From contig JARDYH010000005.1 of assembly GCA_029215795.1 (NCBI GenBank), forward strand, positions 39,066,001-39,130,000: a DNA stretch of 64,000 nt, in the 5' to 3' direction. The first letter of the stretch is position 1. Every line of letters begins with the position of its first letter. This DNA is from Anniella stebbinsi. Its lineage: Eukaryota; Chordata; Lepidosauria; Squamata; Anniellidae. Under the pieces are notes generated by a model. It did not search any database. It had not been told where the DNA came from and saw only the letters and a list, made by a program, of their open reading frames with translations. The translations under genes and the position numbers were made by a program. This document shows positions 1-11,109 of this stretch, in pieces.

Positions 1-522
1 GTTTTTATGTAGCATTTTATTTGTGACTTTGTACTTCTGCAATGCAATTGTTATATTTTATGACTGAAGCAATAAACATACTGTCGTGTGGGAAAGATGA
101 GGGTTCAAAATACTACATAGCAGCCCTCAATGGGACTTCGGGTGTTTCCAGGTTAGGCTTTTATTATGCAGTCACCCTGCCTCATTGATAGAATTTTATG
201 GACCGTAGGAGAAGGCGGCAGACAACATAATCTCATGTTTTCCCACTGTTTCTTCCATCTTTTTTCTTACCGGAAAACTATCCATTTAGGAGGGGAAAAC
301 AAATGACTGCACAATGAGCTCCATCAGACAAGTGTTTTATTGCATGCTAGTTACTGGGCACTCACAGATTTTCGCAGGTCCCTCTCACAATGTCATCTGT
401 CTCTCGCCTCCCACCCCTTCTAGCCTTCTTTGCACAACAAAAACACACCCCAGTAAGTCCAACTTAACGTAAAGGCAGAAATTGCCGCTATCTCCTGCTA
501 TGTGCAGAAGCAACACAGGCTG
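1..522. other. Unassigned intergenic sequence
   Basis: No convincing gene. An AATAAA lies near base 70. A run around 240-330 (cccactgtttcttccatc and following) loosely resembles repeats at 1122-1266 and 33518-33702, so part of this may be an old element. Confidence 0.5.
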
Positions 523-838
523 CCTCTACAAGACAGGTTTAAAGCTCTTTCAAGGCGCTTTAAAAAATTTACCTCTACAAGAAAGGAGCGCAAATCAGGC
601 GTAGAGGCGCGTTATCTCTCCGATTATGCGCATTATCGAATGCGCGTTAAACAGCGAGTTTTATTTTGCTCCGGCCATTAAAGCGCATTTTGACTACTTG
701 TAAAGCGCATTTTGGTCACCCGTTAATGCACTTCGCCGCCTCTCGCCACCTCTCGTGCAGAGGGATTAGGCGTAAATGCGCTTCAGCGATTATGCGCATA
801 ATCGCCTAACCAGGCGCAAAAGCGAATCCTTGTAGAGG
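523..838. mobile_element. CpG-rich TIR element, copy 1 (CCTCTACAAG ends)
   Basis: A 316-bp unit bounded by perfect 10-bp inverted ends, CCTCTACAAG and CTTGTAGAGG. The interior is full of GCGC, GCGCATT and GCGTTAA words, and a diverged second copy lies at 12268-12590. It has no coding capacity, so it is probably a non-autonomous DNA transposon. I could not identify a target-site duplication or a superfamily. Its many surviving CpGs stand out against the AT-rich flanks. Confidence 0.6.
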
Positions 839-2340
839 GGACCACAATCAAAACAGCCCACTGAATGGGCCACATGCATGTTGTTTACTTCCTCTTTCAA
901 AAGAGGAGGTAATGAGGGACAAACGCACAGTCAAAGAAGCAACGGTAAGCAAACGCAATTTCCACCCATGTGATGACGCTCAATGTCTTAATTGGCAGTG
1001 CCAGTGACCATCCATCTAGAAGCATCCTTAAATCATTGTCCTGCCCAAAGTGAGAGAGTTACCTTACACAGAAACTGTTTGGCCATTGTCAGTTCTTAGG
1101 ACAATAAACTGGGGGGGGACCAAATGGAGGGGTCTAGACTAGCACTACCAATTTGAAGACATTGTGCAGCTATTCCATCTTTTCTTCCTCAATTTTCTGC
1201 AGAAAAAAAGATGGAAGAACTGGGGAGAAAACGAGGGAGGGAGGGTTATGAATAAAAGCCCCCCACCTTGGAAAATTCAATGAATAGCAGTGTGGTTGTA
1301 TGATAAGCCTTAATCTGGAAGCAGTCAGCTGCATTGTTCCCTGAGCAGGAGATATGGTTAATTACCCATCTATACTCTTGTCAAAGGGTTTTAACCTTTG
1401 TCCTGCACTCTGTCACATCAAGGCTATACCCCCTACTCCTCATCTCCAGGTCAATTATTTCATAGGAATCAATGTTCCTATGGCTTGACCTCACCTGCTC
1501 TTGGATTTTCTGTTCCCCCCAGACATCCAGGAAGTTCAAGTTCCCCTCCCGTCTCCAAGACACCCAACAGCTTTTCACTAGTGACTCTGCCATCACTGCA
1601 ATGAAATAGTACAGTTAAACAGACCTGGGAAGAAAAGCCCACTCTTAGAGCCGAAACTGTGCAGCCATTAATGCTCTGCAAATGTGTGTCTATGGAGAAA
1701 TGGGGTGGGTGGGTGGTGATGGGTGGGAGTGGAAAGGGTTTGTCCCACATCGCTGATGGCACCAGGAGCTGCCCCAAAGGATGCCCACTTTATTCACCCT
1801 GAATTTAACACACCCCGGTGACACACTGGCACAAAACCAAGATGACCTCAGAGCAAAGTGAAAACCCATGGTAAAATGTGCAGTTTCACAGGGTAATCCC
1901 TGAAGTGGATGCAGGTTTGCGGCTGCATTGTATAAATGACACAGCGCCACTGTGCAGCTACTCTGGGGTAAACAAGCTGTATAGGCAGCCCCCAGGATAG
2001 GGTACTGTTGCACCTGTTGCCTTATACAGCAACCGCCTCACATATAGAGCAGGAAAGACTTTTCCTCAAGTAGCAATTTCCACATAGTCTTAGGGCTAAC
2101 CTAGACTTGGAGTTAAAGCCTTTTTGTTTTAAATGCAAATAGAATGGGGGTAACCTAAGAATTATCCAGATCACAGCAAGCATTGAGAAGCAACAACCCT
2201 TTCCTGCTTCTGCAGTAAGGAAATTCCCTTTAAAGCCAGAATTTGCATTGGGAGAAATGCAAAGGGGGGGATTTCCTGACAGTGCAAGAAGTTGATTCTG
2301 AGAAGAGATTCTCCTCACAACGGTAGTTTAAGGAAATAAT
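839..2340. other. Unassigned; includes a possible old repeat at 1122-1266
   Basis: No gene is supported; the short frames here have no recognisable domain. The stretch 1122-1266 (gcagctattccatctttt, then a purine-rich run and gagggagggagggttatgaa) matches the layout of 33518-33702 (gaagctattccatttttc, then ggagggctatgaatgg), which suggests a dispersed short element. Confidence 0.4.
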
Positions 2341-2343
2341 GCA

Positions 2344-2349
<6 letters not shown>

Positions 2350-2374
<25 letters not shown>

Positions 2375-2375
2375 A
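2350..2375. repeat. (CT)n microsatellite
   Basis: An uninterrupted CT run of about 12 units. Confidence 0.95.
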
Positions 2376-2691
2376 ATCTGTATGTATGTCTGTATTGACT
2401 AAATAGCCCCACATTGCTTCACTCTGGCTGCTTTATACAAACCCAAACATGAAAATGTTAACAGCTCTTCTAGAAGGGTATTAACCTTCTTTGATGGAAC
2501 TGTGGGCACTTACAGTAACATAAACAATTGTTACCATTACAATTACTAAAATTGCTACAATTACTAAATTCAAAGTATATGAAATACAAAACAGCACTGT
2601 AGCTTCAGGTTACAAAGCAAATGGTTCTTGTATTCAGATTGAGAAAAGATAAATATGGTACAATACATGTACATAAATTCAAATGGCGCGT
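2376..2691. other. Unassigned AT-rich sequence
   Basis: Nothing recognised. Short degenerate repeats of acaattactaaa occur around 2530-2570. Confidence 0.5.
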
Positions 2692-2748
2692 GCACACACA
2701 CACGAACACACACACACACACACTATATATATATATATATATATATAT
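2692..2748. repeat. Compound (CA)n(TA)n microsatellite
   Basis: An interrupted CA run passes directly into about 12 TA units. Confidence 0.95.
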
Positions 2749-3125
2749 GCAGACTATGTAATTCATGCAGCTCTTACATTTCTTCACATGTTCATAGGTT
2801 CTTTACTCCCTGTAATTTAGTTATGTCATACCTATTCATTATCACATTGGGGCACATTATCAAAAGCATTTAAAATTCAAATCAAAAAGAAAAACAGCAG
2901 TGTGTTAAAATATCAACTATTCATGTGGAGGGGATGCAATTATAATTTTACCTTATTAAAGTGACCCAGTCAGTGGGCTGCATTATGTGAAATGACACCT
3001 TATCTCAGTTTGTGCTATGCTTACATTACGTGGGGGTGGGTGGTTAACTGTTAGTAGAATTAATGGAGGCACAGCCGTGCCTCCATTGTTAAGGGCCATC
3101 AGTAAAAAACACATTCCGCCATGTT
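2749..3125. other. Unassigned sequence
   Basis: No gene or repeat recognised. A small hairpin is present (aggcacagccgtgcct at 3067-3082). Confidence 0.5.
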
Positions 3126-3180
3126 AAAGTGATAATGGGGGGGGGGGGGTGTCATTCTAACAGCCATAAAATCGAAAATG

Positions 3181-3265
3181 TTTCACCAATCTTTCTGAAA
3201 TTTACAGGTGCCAGAAAAAATGTTTGTTTTACATTACCTGAAAATTTCAAGAAGATTGGTGAAAG
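3181..3265. repeat. Imperfect inverted repeat
   Basis: tttcaccaatctttctgaaa (3181) is the near reverse complement of tttcaagaagattggtgaaa (3245). The loop is about 40 bp. It sits downstream of a poly-G run (3136-3149). The overlapping 116-aa frame has no domain similarity I recognise and is probably the translation of a non-coding repeat. Confidence 0.5.
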
Positions 3266-3479
3266 ATTGAGGGAAAGAGAGCAGTTTAAGGTAGAAAAGG
3301 AACACAAACCTGTCTCCCTGCTTTTGTCAAATGATTTTGGGTTTGCGAGTTTTGTGCTCACGGTTTGCATAATTTCTAGAGCCTTATTAATTAATCCAGT
3401 GGTGGGGTCTTCTTCCTCCTTCACTGTAGTTGGTGGAAAGTTTTTCATTTTTTTAAAATTCCCTTCGGTTGACTTTTAA

Positions 3480-4040
3480 GGACTATTTTAACCTCTCATT
3501 CAAGTCAATGAGGAAGCCATCTTCCCTCATAGTGCGAGGCATGCCCAGTAGCATGGCTCTCCCCCTCCCTCTTGCCTTAGAATGTTGGGGGGGGGGTGTG
3601 TGAAATGGCCGCTGCCTCTATTGACAGACCTTTTGAGTGAAGAAGAAGAGTTTCTCTTCTGGAACATGCTTTCCTTTGGCTCTGAGAGTAATTTGGGCTA
3701 TCTTCATGAGGCCAGTTTGCTCTTTTGCTCACTGGTGAAGCAGGGTGTGGTTCCTCTGGATCCATGATAACCTGATCTTCAGATCTCTCCTGGGAATAGG
3801 TGGCTATAAATCCCTTTCAATCCCTCCACCCCAAACACACATAGTGTGCTCCTTCCCTCTTTTCTAAGAGTTTGGTCCATGCTGCTATAAAGTTTAAAGC
3901 TTCAAACACTTCATTTAATTAGTTTGGGCAGGTGTAAGTTTTAAGTACAAGTTGGTTTCGGCCTAGTCACCTTTTCTAATAAGGTTTAGCAACAGTTAAA
4001 CTGTCTTGTATTTTGCATAGTGTACACATGGATTTTCTTT
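3480..4040. other. Unassigned sequence
   Basis: No gene or repeat family recognised. Confidence 0.45.
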
Positions 4041-4245
4041 CTAATCCTTGCAGTCTACACTGGCTCCCTCCTGGATGTGTTTTTGGAGGCCGACAACTCC
4101 TTTTTTGTTCCAGCAGGCCTTTGGCAAATAATCTGGACCTCTGTCTATACCTTTGACTTTTAAATTGTTATGTATTTTAAATGTTTTAAATGCTTTAATA
4201 TGAAACGTATTTAATTATATTTTTAACTTTTGTATATTTCTATTG

Positions 4246-4283
<38 letters not shown>

Positions 4284-4428
4284 TATTACATTTATATACC
4301 GCCCCATAGCGGTATATAAGTGTAATAGGTTTTAGCTGTATATGTTTTAGTTTTGTAAGGCTGCCCTGAGGCCGGGCATTGGGCAAAAGGCAGGATACTA
4401 CTACTACTACTAATAATAATAATAGTAA
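4041..4428 (+). mobile_element. LINE 3' tail remnant (L2/CR1-like)
   Basis: A diverged, T-rich 3' untranslated tail. It contains an (ATT)n run (4249-4283), a short segment with cgccccatagcggtatataa, then gctgccctgaggccgggc and a final (ACT/AAT)n tract. Ending in short tandem repeats rather than poly(A) is typical of L2-type LINEs. Only the tail is present. Confidence 0.45.
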
Positions 4429-5156
4429 TGTTTCAGATTTCACTTCTGTATCTGAAGTTCTTTTGCATTTACTTTTCTTTATAAACCATTCATATCTTAA
4501 GACTTCTTGTGTGGCATGTTTTCATTGGTTTAACAAGTTAAAAAGGGTATTCACTGTTTTCATGCTTATGTTATAAAATCTATTTTCAACAGGCCTAGTG
4601 ACTTCAAGAGTAACAGAGTTGGGGGAAATCCTCAATCTCTTTGCTATCAGAGGCACTGGGTAAGGGACCCCTGGAGATAATTTAGACTGACCCCAACCAC
4701 ATAACACTATTCCCCCTTCTGAAGAGATCTGGACCACAGACTACTAAAGACAAACAAAATAGCAGGCCATAATAACAGTTCTCATGTGGCCATTTGCCTT
4801 ATGAGGCAGGTGCTCTGCGGGCTACCAAATGGAGGGACTAACAGGCCATAAAGTTGCCTGGCTGGGTCTGCCAGAAATCCAGCCTCAACACTCCTGGAAG
4901 GTCCATGTTCTATAGCACCTGCTGTCAGATGAACTTAAGGGAATCCCACCCTCCACCCCTGGGTTTAATTTACTGGCTTCCCCTGGCTGGACCTTGCAGG
5001 AAACTATAGGGACAGACAGAGCAGGCATTCATAGCACACATAGAATGCTGAGACTGGTAAATCTAAAAGCAAGTGTGTTGCTTTTCAAGAACCAAGGAAA
5101 TTCAATGGGTCTTACTTCTGAGTAAATATCTAGGGATGGAAATGCATCCTGCGCAA
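4429..5156. other. Unassigned sequence
   Basis: No gene or repeat family recognised. Confidence 0.45.
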
Positions 5157-5164
5157 GAACTGAG

Positions 5165-5804
5165 TAGGGTAACCATATTTGGGAAACCAAAAAAGAGGAT
5201 ACCTAGTGGATGGCAGGAAAATGGTTTTCTGGGGCCACCTTAAAGTCCCCAATTGGAGCAGAGGAGGGGAAAGCATGTCATTCTCACCCCCACCCCACTG
5301 CTCCAATCAGGCCCTTTTTTATAATGTCTGGGAATGACACGTTTTCCCCTTTTAAGGCCTTGATTGGAGCAGTGGGAGAGAATGAAACACCTCCAGAAAG
5401 CATGTCATTCCCCCCTGCCACGCTAATGGTGGCCTTAAAGGGGAAAGTGTGTAATTCCAGGTCATTACAGACTATTGTATAAAATCCCCCCTGACACCGA
5501 AGATAGAACAAAAACCAGGAGAAATCTGGGGAAATCCTGTTACAGTTTTTTATTTTTATTTATTATTGCATTTATATCCCACCTTTTTCCCTCCAAGAAA
5601 CCCAAGGCGGCATACATAATCCTCCTCCTCCTCTCCATTTTATCCTCAAAACAGCAACCCTGTGAGATGGGTTGGGCTGAGAGTCTGCAACTGGCCCAAA
5701 GTCACCCAATGGGTTTCTAATGGCCGAGTGGGGAGTAGAACCCGGATCTCCCAGCTCCCAGTCCAACACTTTAGCCATTATGCCACACCCTAGTGGTCAC
5801 CCTA
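5165..5804. mobile_element. hAT-like non-autonomous element (contains a SINE)
   Basis: It starts TAGGGTAACCATATTTGG and ends GGTCACCCTA, so the termini are inverted. The flanks gaactgag (5157-5164) and gaattgag (5805-5812) match at 7 of 8 bases, an 8-bp duplication as expected for hAT elements. The interior contains internal inverted segments around gattggagcagtggg and its complement. A minus-strand SINE occupies 5547-5790. No transposase is encoded. Confidence 0.75.
5547..5790 (-). mobile_element. tRNA-derived SINE (squamate type), nested
   Basis: On the minus strand the order is: tRNA-like head (tggctaaagtgttggactgg), a box-B-like ggttctactcc, the conserved body (tgactttgggcca; aggataaaatggagagg), and the tail gtgggatataaatgcaataa. 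Related copies lie at 11110-11335, 35524-35715 and 53362-53600. It is inserted in the hAT-like element around it. Confidence 0.8.
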
Positions 5805-5810
5805 GAATTG

Positions 5811-6520
5811 AGCCATGCCAAGTTGGAAGCAGATCGGTTCATGCCTTGATTTTTAGGATATTTTTTTTTTAAGTTTGATTTTTTTTAAATTCCTAAAATT
5901 CAAGGCATGAACCAATCTGCTTCCAACTTGGCATGGCTAAAGCCTTACTTAAGAGGTACCATGGTGCCAAGTTTCATCTCTTCATCTTTAATTTCTTTTT
6001 TTTTAATGTACTGCTCAAGGCTCTAGACCCCAAAGAGTATTGTGTTTGAAGTTTTAAATAATCCTAAAACTCAAGGCATAAACAGATCTGCTTCCAACTT
6101 GGCATGGCTCAATCCCTACTTAAGAGCTATCATGCTGTCAAGTTTCATTCCTTTATCTTTAAAAATGATTGAATTGTAAGCATTTTAGTTAATTTAAAAT
6201 ATTTAATTGAAGTTTTAAAAAATTCTAAAAATCAAGGGATGAGCGGATCTGCTTCCAACTTGGCATGGCTAAATCCCTACTTCAGAGCTACCATGATGCC
6301 AAGTTTCATCTCTTTATCTTTAATTTCATTTTTTAAACTTGTACTTGTCAAGGTCCTAGATCCCAAAGAGATTTCTGTTTGAACTTTAACAAATTCCTAA
6401 AAATCAAGGCATGAACAGATCTGCTTCAAACTTGACATAGCTATATCCCTGCTTAAAAGCTACCATGATGCCAGGTTTCATCTCTTTATCTTTAAAAATG
6501 AGGGAGATGCAAGCATTTTT
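5811..6520. repeat. Dimeric (higher-order) tandem array with inverted first unit
   Basis: Four copies of a block starting caaggcatgaacagatctgc and ending atctctttatctttaa begin at 5901, 6072, 6233 and 6405. The sequences between blocks alternate: copies 1 and 3 are followed by one type (containing caaggctctagaccccaaag), copies 2 and 4 by another (containing gcaagcatttttgttgat). The true period is therefore a dimer of about 332 bp. An inverted partial unit at 5811-5862 forms a long hairpin with the first unit. No function is evident. Confidence 0.8.
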
Positions 6521-6926
6521 GTTGATTTATTCATTTTAAAAGTGAGTTCAACACATAACACTAGCTTTGATTTTATATTGGATGTCAAGATGGCGTAACA
6601 TCCTGGCTGACACTGGCTTGGTCCAGTCATCTGTTACACAAAGCCATGAAATTCATTAAACAAAAAACCTACATTTTACAAAAACAATGTTAAGACTCTA
6701 CAGTTTCCAACCAAGCACCAAAAAGCAGGGAAATTGGGAGTTAAGGCTCACAAACCTTAACACCACATCCTCCCTAAGGAGGCAGAAAGTGCAAGTGAAA
6801 TTCTCATTCTCCCAAAGCAGATAAACCATGAGGACAGGATGGAGAATATGATATGCAGAGGTGACTGTGGGGTTGCGGAAAACTGATAACGAACAACTTA
6901 GGACCAACTACTTCTCTTTTTTTGTT

Positions 6927-7068
6927 TAGAGCAGCCTTTCCCAAGCTGGTGCCCTCCAAAGGTGTTGGACTACAACTCCCATCATTGCAAGTCAGTATGT
7001 CCCATGGTCAGGAATGCTGGGACCTGTCATCTCAAACACCTGGAGGGCAACAAGATGGGGAATGCTGT
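6927..7068. mobile_element. ACTACAACTCCCA-type MITE
   Basis: A palindromic element of about 140 bp. Its ends read cctttcccaagctggtgccc and gagggcaacaagatggggaa, and it contains ttggactacaactcccatca. It lies in the left arm of the large inverted repeat. Other copies: 8240, 9340, 21193, 45772, 47097 and 59218. Confidence 0.6.
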
Positions 7069-7365
7069 TCCATATCCTTACCAAATACAGGGTCTGCCCA
7101 ATACTTTTCTCTCAAACACATCTCGCATATAGCAGCACACTTGATAACAAAAGGGGAACTATTCATTACAGATCTAGAACCAGAGCATGTGCCAGGCACT
7201 TCCAATGTTTTTTTTTCTTTAAATGTATTTATAAAAAATATACTGTTCACTCTCCACTCTCCACAATCCCTCCACAATACATCATCTCATCAAAGCAACA
7301 GAGGAGCAGAAGAGGTTTAGTTTGGCTGTCTTTAACACATTTCAGATGAGATTAGTTTGCAATCC

Positions 7366-7403
<38 letters not shown>

Positions 7404-7560
7404 TTTATTTTTTACCCGCCTCTCCGTCTGGATCAAGGCGGGGAACAACAACATGATAAAATACATAAAACTGATTAAAACATGACACATATTACAACAT
7501 GATAAAATACATAAAACTGATTAAAACATGACACATATTATTAAAACTGCATAAAAATCC
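7366..7560 (-). mobile_element. L2-type LINE 3' end
   Basis: Minus-strand 3' tail with the (ATT)n terminus and the conserved segment cgcctctccgtctggatcaa / ggcggggaacaac. A 46-bp segment from about 7447 to 7540 (acatgataaaatacataaaa and following) is tandemly duplicated. The same tail is seen at 15990, 32640, 44470 and 48000. Confidence 0.7.
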
Positions 7561-7584
7561 TTCTGAGAAGACATGTATAGGAGT

Positions 7585-7645
7585 CAACCTTCTCCAACTT
7601 GGTGCTCTCCAGATGTGTTGCACTGTAACTCCCATGTTATGGGGT
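7585..7645. mobile_element. Half copy of the ACTACAACTCCCA MITE
   Basis: tcaaccttctccaacttggt followed by tgtaactcccatg matches one arm of the MITE family; the second arm is absent. Confidence 0.45.
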
Positions 7646-8176
7646 AGACAAAAATCATTTCATACTTAATTTTAAAATGATACTTATGCATGAAAGTATT
7701 AGGTGGTAGCTCTGCCTTTGATCTCACACTGCTGAACAAGTAAGAGAAATCCTTTATCTGATATTCAAGAAACAGACATCCTCTGCCATGTGTTGAAAAC
7801 TAATGTTGATGTTTGAAGGGCTATCCGGATTAGGTATTCAAGATTCATTCATTGTTGTTTCATTTGGTTTAGACAGTTTATTTAAAGTGATGCAGCTCTT
7901 TTGTAGTTCCTTGATTGATCACATATCTTAATGCTGGAAAACATCATACTTTAGTACAGATGTGGGCAGAAAATAGATCTAGCCTGATGTTTCGGACATC
8001 AACTTGCAGCATTCCTGATAACTGCCCATGCTGATAGGGGCTTTTACAAGTTGAATTCCAAAACATCTGGAGATCTACATTCTGCTTTCCCTTGTTCTTG
8101 AACAACAATCTCCAACCGGGTGCCTGTCAGATGTGTTGGGTTGCAACTCTCGACATAAGAATCTCTAAGAAATGGG
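7646..8176. other. Unassigned sequence inside the inverted-repeat loop
   Basis: No gene recognised. A segment at 8105-8150 (ccaaccgggtgcctgtcaga) resembles one arm of the ACTACAACTCCCA MITE. Confidence 0.4.
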
Positions 8177-8239
8177 AAGTAGCTGGTCCTAAGTTGTTCA
8201 TCATCATTTGCCACAACCCCACAGTCACCTCTGCATATC

Positions 8240-8375
8240 AAATTGCACATCTAGATTTTTGAGATGACAAGTCCCAGCATTCCTGACCATGGGACATACT
8301 GACTTGCAATGATGGGAGTTGTAGTCCAACCCCTTTGGAGGGCACCAGGTTGGGGAAGGGCTGCTCTAAACAAAA
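8240..8375. mobile_element. ACTACAACTCCCA-type MITE, right arm of inverted repeat
   Basis: Near reverse complement of 6927-7068, ending ggcaccaggttggggaaggg. Confidence 0.6.
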
Positions 8376-8645
8376 AAAGAGAAGTAGGTGGCCCTAAGTT
8401 GTTCGTCATCAGTTTTCCACAACCCCACAGTCACCTCTGCATATCATATTCTCCATCCTGTCCTCATGGTTTATCTGCTTTGGGAGAATGAGAATTTCAC
8501 TTGCACTTTCTGCCTCCTTAGGGAGGATGTGGTGTTAAGGTTTGTGAGCCTTAACTTCCAATTTCCCTGCTTTTTGGTGCTTGGTTGGAAACTGTAGAGC
8601 CTTAACATTGTTTTTGTAAACCGTCGTTTTTTTTGTTTAATGATA

Positions 8646-9334
8646 TTCTATTATATGCCCTGTTCCAAGTCCTTATCCAATTACAAATAAATAGGAAATT
8701 ATATAAAACAATTTGATAGAAAAAATAATCTTTAATACTTTGCCTAAGGATTTCACTAATTATTTCCCTGATATTCCACTAGTTATATTAAAATCTATGA
8801 CAAAGTTATACATGATTGATATTCCATTATTTTAATGCTTCTCTCTCAGTACATAGTTTGCATTAGTCTGGAATTATCAAACTCAAGCATGTTACAACTG
8901 ATATGTGTGTAACCTCCCTGGGATTAATATTATGGAGGAAGTTGTATAAATACACTAAATAAATAATGCACACCCACACACAAACTGAAGCGGAGGCCAA
9001 ATAGAAGGACGAGGGATACATGTTCCAAATAAGAACTGATCTGTTGCAGATTTGATCATTTGGAAATTATGTGACCTATTTATCATACTAATTGTATTTA
9101 ATTAATAATTAAATATGTAATTGTTAATTAAATGCCAAGAAATAAACATTATGTCTTTACATAGTATCTGAATCCATAAACAGTGCAGTCCTAAAACTAT
9201 ATACTCAGAAGTCCCACTGAATTCTATGGAATGTGCTCCCAGATAAATTAGTATAGAACTGCAGCATAAATGTCCAATATGGTATTAAGCAGTGGGTAAC
9301 CGACAGAGCGCTTTCTCACCAATAGGCATGATCT
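8646..9334. other. Unassigned AT-rich sequence
   Basis: No gene recognised. An AT-rich palindromic stretch (aattaataattaaat) lies near 9095-9125. Confidence 0.45.
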
Positions 9335-9339
9335 AGGGC

Positions 9340-9475
9340 AGACTATGCCAACCTGCTTTCTCCAGATCTGTTGGACTACAACTTCCATCATCTCCAACTA
9401 GCAGGTTATGCTGGCTGGGAATAATGGGAGTTGCAGTCCAATACATCTGGAAGGTATCAGATTGGGGAAGGCTAA
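9340..9475. mobile_element. ACTACAACTCCCA-type MITE
   Basis: Inverted arms: ccaacctgctttctccagat / ttggactacaacttccatca, mirrored by taatgggagttgcagtccaa / cagattggggaaggc. Confidence 0.6.
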
Positions 9476-10131
9476 TTAGGGCCTGGGAACAACAGATATT
9501 GCTGCATCACTGAAGCTATGCACATACAGACCTGGATATCAGTTGTTTGGATAGCCACTCTATATAATAATAGGTGATAATATAATAAATGAATAATTAT
9601 TTTTTAACAATGGGTATGATCCAGTAAAAAAAAAAGCACTTTTAAAAATCATTGATTTCACATTTAAATCAATGGGAATTGCAAGAGTTCCACTTTAGTT
9701 GGATCACAACCAGTCTTCTTAGTCATTGCTGTTCTCACTGCCTTTGGGTATCAAATTCCAATCTGTCCAAAAGGGCAACATAAGGGGTTTCATGCCGTTT
9801 ACAAGCAATGCCAAGGGATTAATTGAATGTGTAAAGGCCATTAATACAAGTTGTGTTTCTTTAGTACATTCTTTAAGAAAGTATCCACAAGAATATCACA
9901 GCCTTCCAGATCAAGCATACCAATTTTATGCATGTTTACTCAGAAGCAAGACCCATTGAACTAAAGGATTACAGCCTATGGGAGAAATACAAGAATCAAC
10001 CAACCAAACTAACAAAAACACCGGATTTAAATTGGAACATTGTCTTCTCTCACAAGCAACAATCCCCCTGAGTGCTTTTTGTACATTACAACATGAAAAT
10101 ATAATATCACACTTGTGCATCACTAGCCTTT
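9476..10131. other. Unassigned sequence
   Basis: No gene recognised; the 77-aa and 86-aa frames carry no recognisable domain. Confidence 0.45.
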
Positions 10132-10672
10132 TGTCGTGGTTCCAATCCCTCCCACTGGAGTGCGAGACAATAAAGAAATCTGCCAAGTAATCATCAAAGC
10201 TTTATTCAGTAAATAAACATTTCCAATAGTTTAAACATAGGAACCTTACTCCAGGCTAACACTTGGTTAAACTAACGAGACAGAGGTGATCTTTCCCTGA
10301 GTCACTTTCACTCCCTGAGTCCCTTTCAAGGAGGATTTCTATGAAGAAGCCTTTGGCAAGAGGCTAGCCGAACTGACTGCCTCTCGCCTACCTTTAGCTC
10401 CGCCCGTTTGAACCTACCGCGTCATCTGGGATCGGTTAGCTCTGAAGTCCCCTCCCCCTCAGAAGATTCTTGAGTTCCCACAGACTATGTGTTGTTCATG
10501 TTCTCACTGATAAGGTTTTGTGAAGATTCATCCCTGATGGGTGAAGAGCCTGGCAGAATCACCTCCTCCACTTCCTGTGTAATGTGAGATGTTTCTAGTC
10601 CTGTTTCTTCAGCTTCAGAATCTGATTCTGATTGATAGCCTGAAACTCCTTCACCCACACCTGGTCATGACA
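10132..10672 (-). mobile_element. Solo LTR, probably Ty3/Gypsy-like
   Basis: A 541-bp unit. On the minus strand it begins TGTCATGACC and ends CCACGACA, the TG...CA form of an LTR. It is flanked by a perfect 5-bp duplication, ccttt (10127-10131 and 10673-10677). A minus-strand AATAAA lies at 10201-10206, placed for 3' processing. No internal coding region adjoins it, so recombination between two LTRs probably deleted the rest. The superfamily is inferred only from LTR form and duplication length. Confidence 0.85.
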
Positions 10673-11109
10673 CCTTTAAATGTTGTTATGAAAGACAAAT
10701 AATTCACACTGACTATGGATTGAGGACATTTTCCTGCTCGCACTGGTGTTCTGTATTGGAAGGTGGTAATCATGGTTTAATATCCAAAGGTTCAGGCAGA
10801 AATAAAGGGAAACATGCCGCTGAGTTTAGTGTGAAATGCTTAGGGCAACTTTCCCAACATGGAAAAGCATCCTATGTTCATAGAGTCCTAAATCTCTCCT
10901 TGGGAGGTTGTGGGGGGATGTTTACTTTTACTTAGCAAGTCACAAGACTTAGGGATACTCCCATGCAGACCAGTCTTACCTAGCCCCCTGCAACTCCTGT
11001 AAGAACAAAATGCTAGGAAAGCTGCAGGAACATACCCTTTTCACATACAGGGATGAACCCTTACCAAATCCCTAACACCATTGGGCCTTGGGTACATTAT
11101 AAGTAGAAG
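10673..11109. other. Unassigned sequence
   Basis: No gene recognised. Confidence 0.45.

Larger units (their letters stand above)
6653..8645. repeat. Large inverted repeat (about 390-bp arms)
   Basis: The arm 6653-7046 is the near reverse complement of 8255-8645. Each arm includes a gtttccaaccaagcacca segment, a cacagtcacctctgcatatc segment and an ACTACAACTCCCA-type MITE. A third partial copy of the middle segment lies at 8177-8245. Between the arms are a LINE tail and other sequence. Matching ATG-initiated frames in both arms (69 aa each) are translations of the repeat, not genes. Confidence 0.8.

Noticed and set aside
6698..8597. Matching 69-aa frames at 6698-6907 (minus) and 8388-8597 (plus) as duplicated genes
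   Set aside because: They are the two arms of the large inverted repeat; no domain and no other support for coding.
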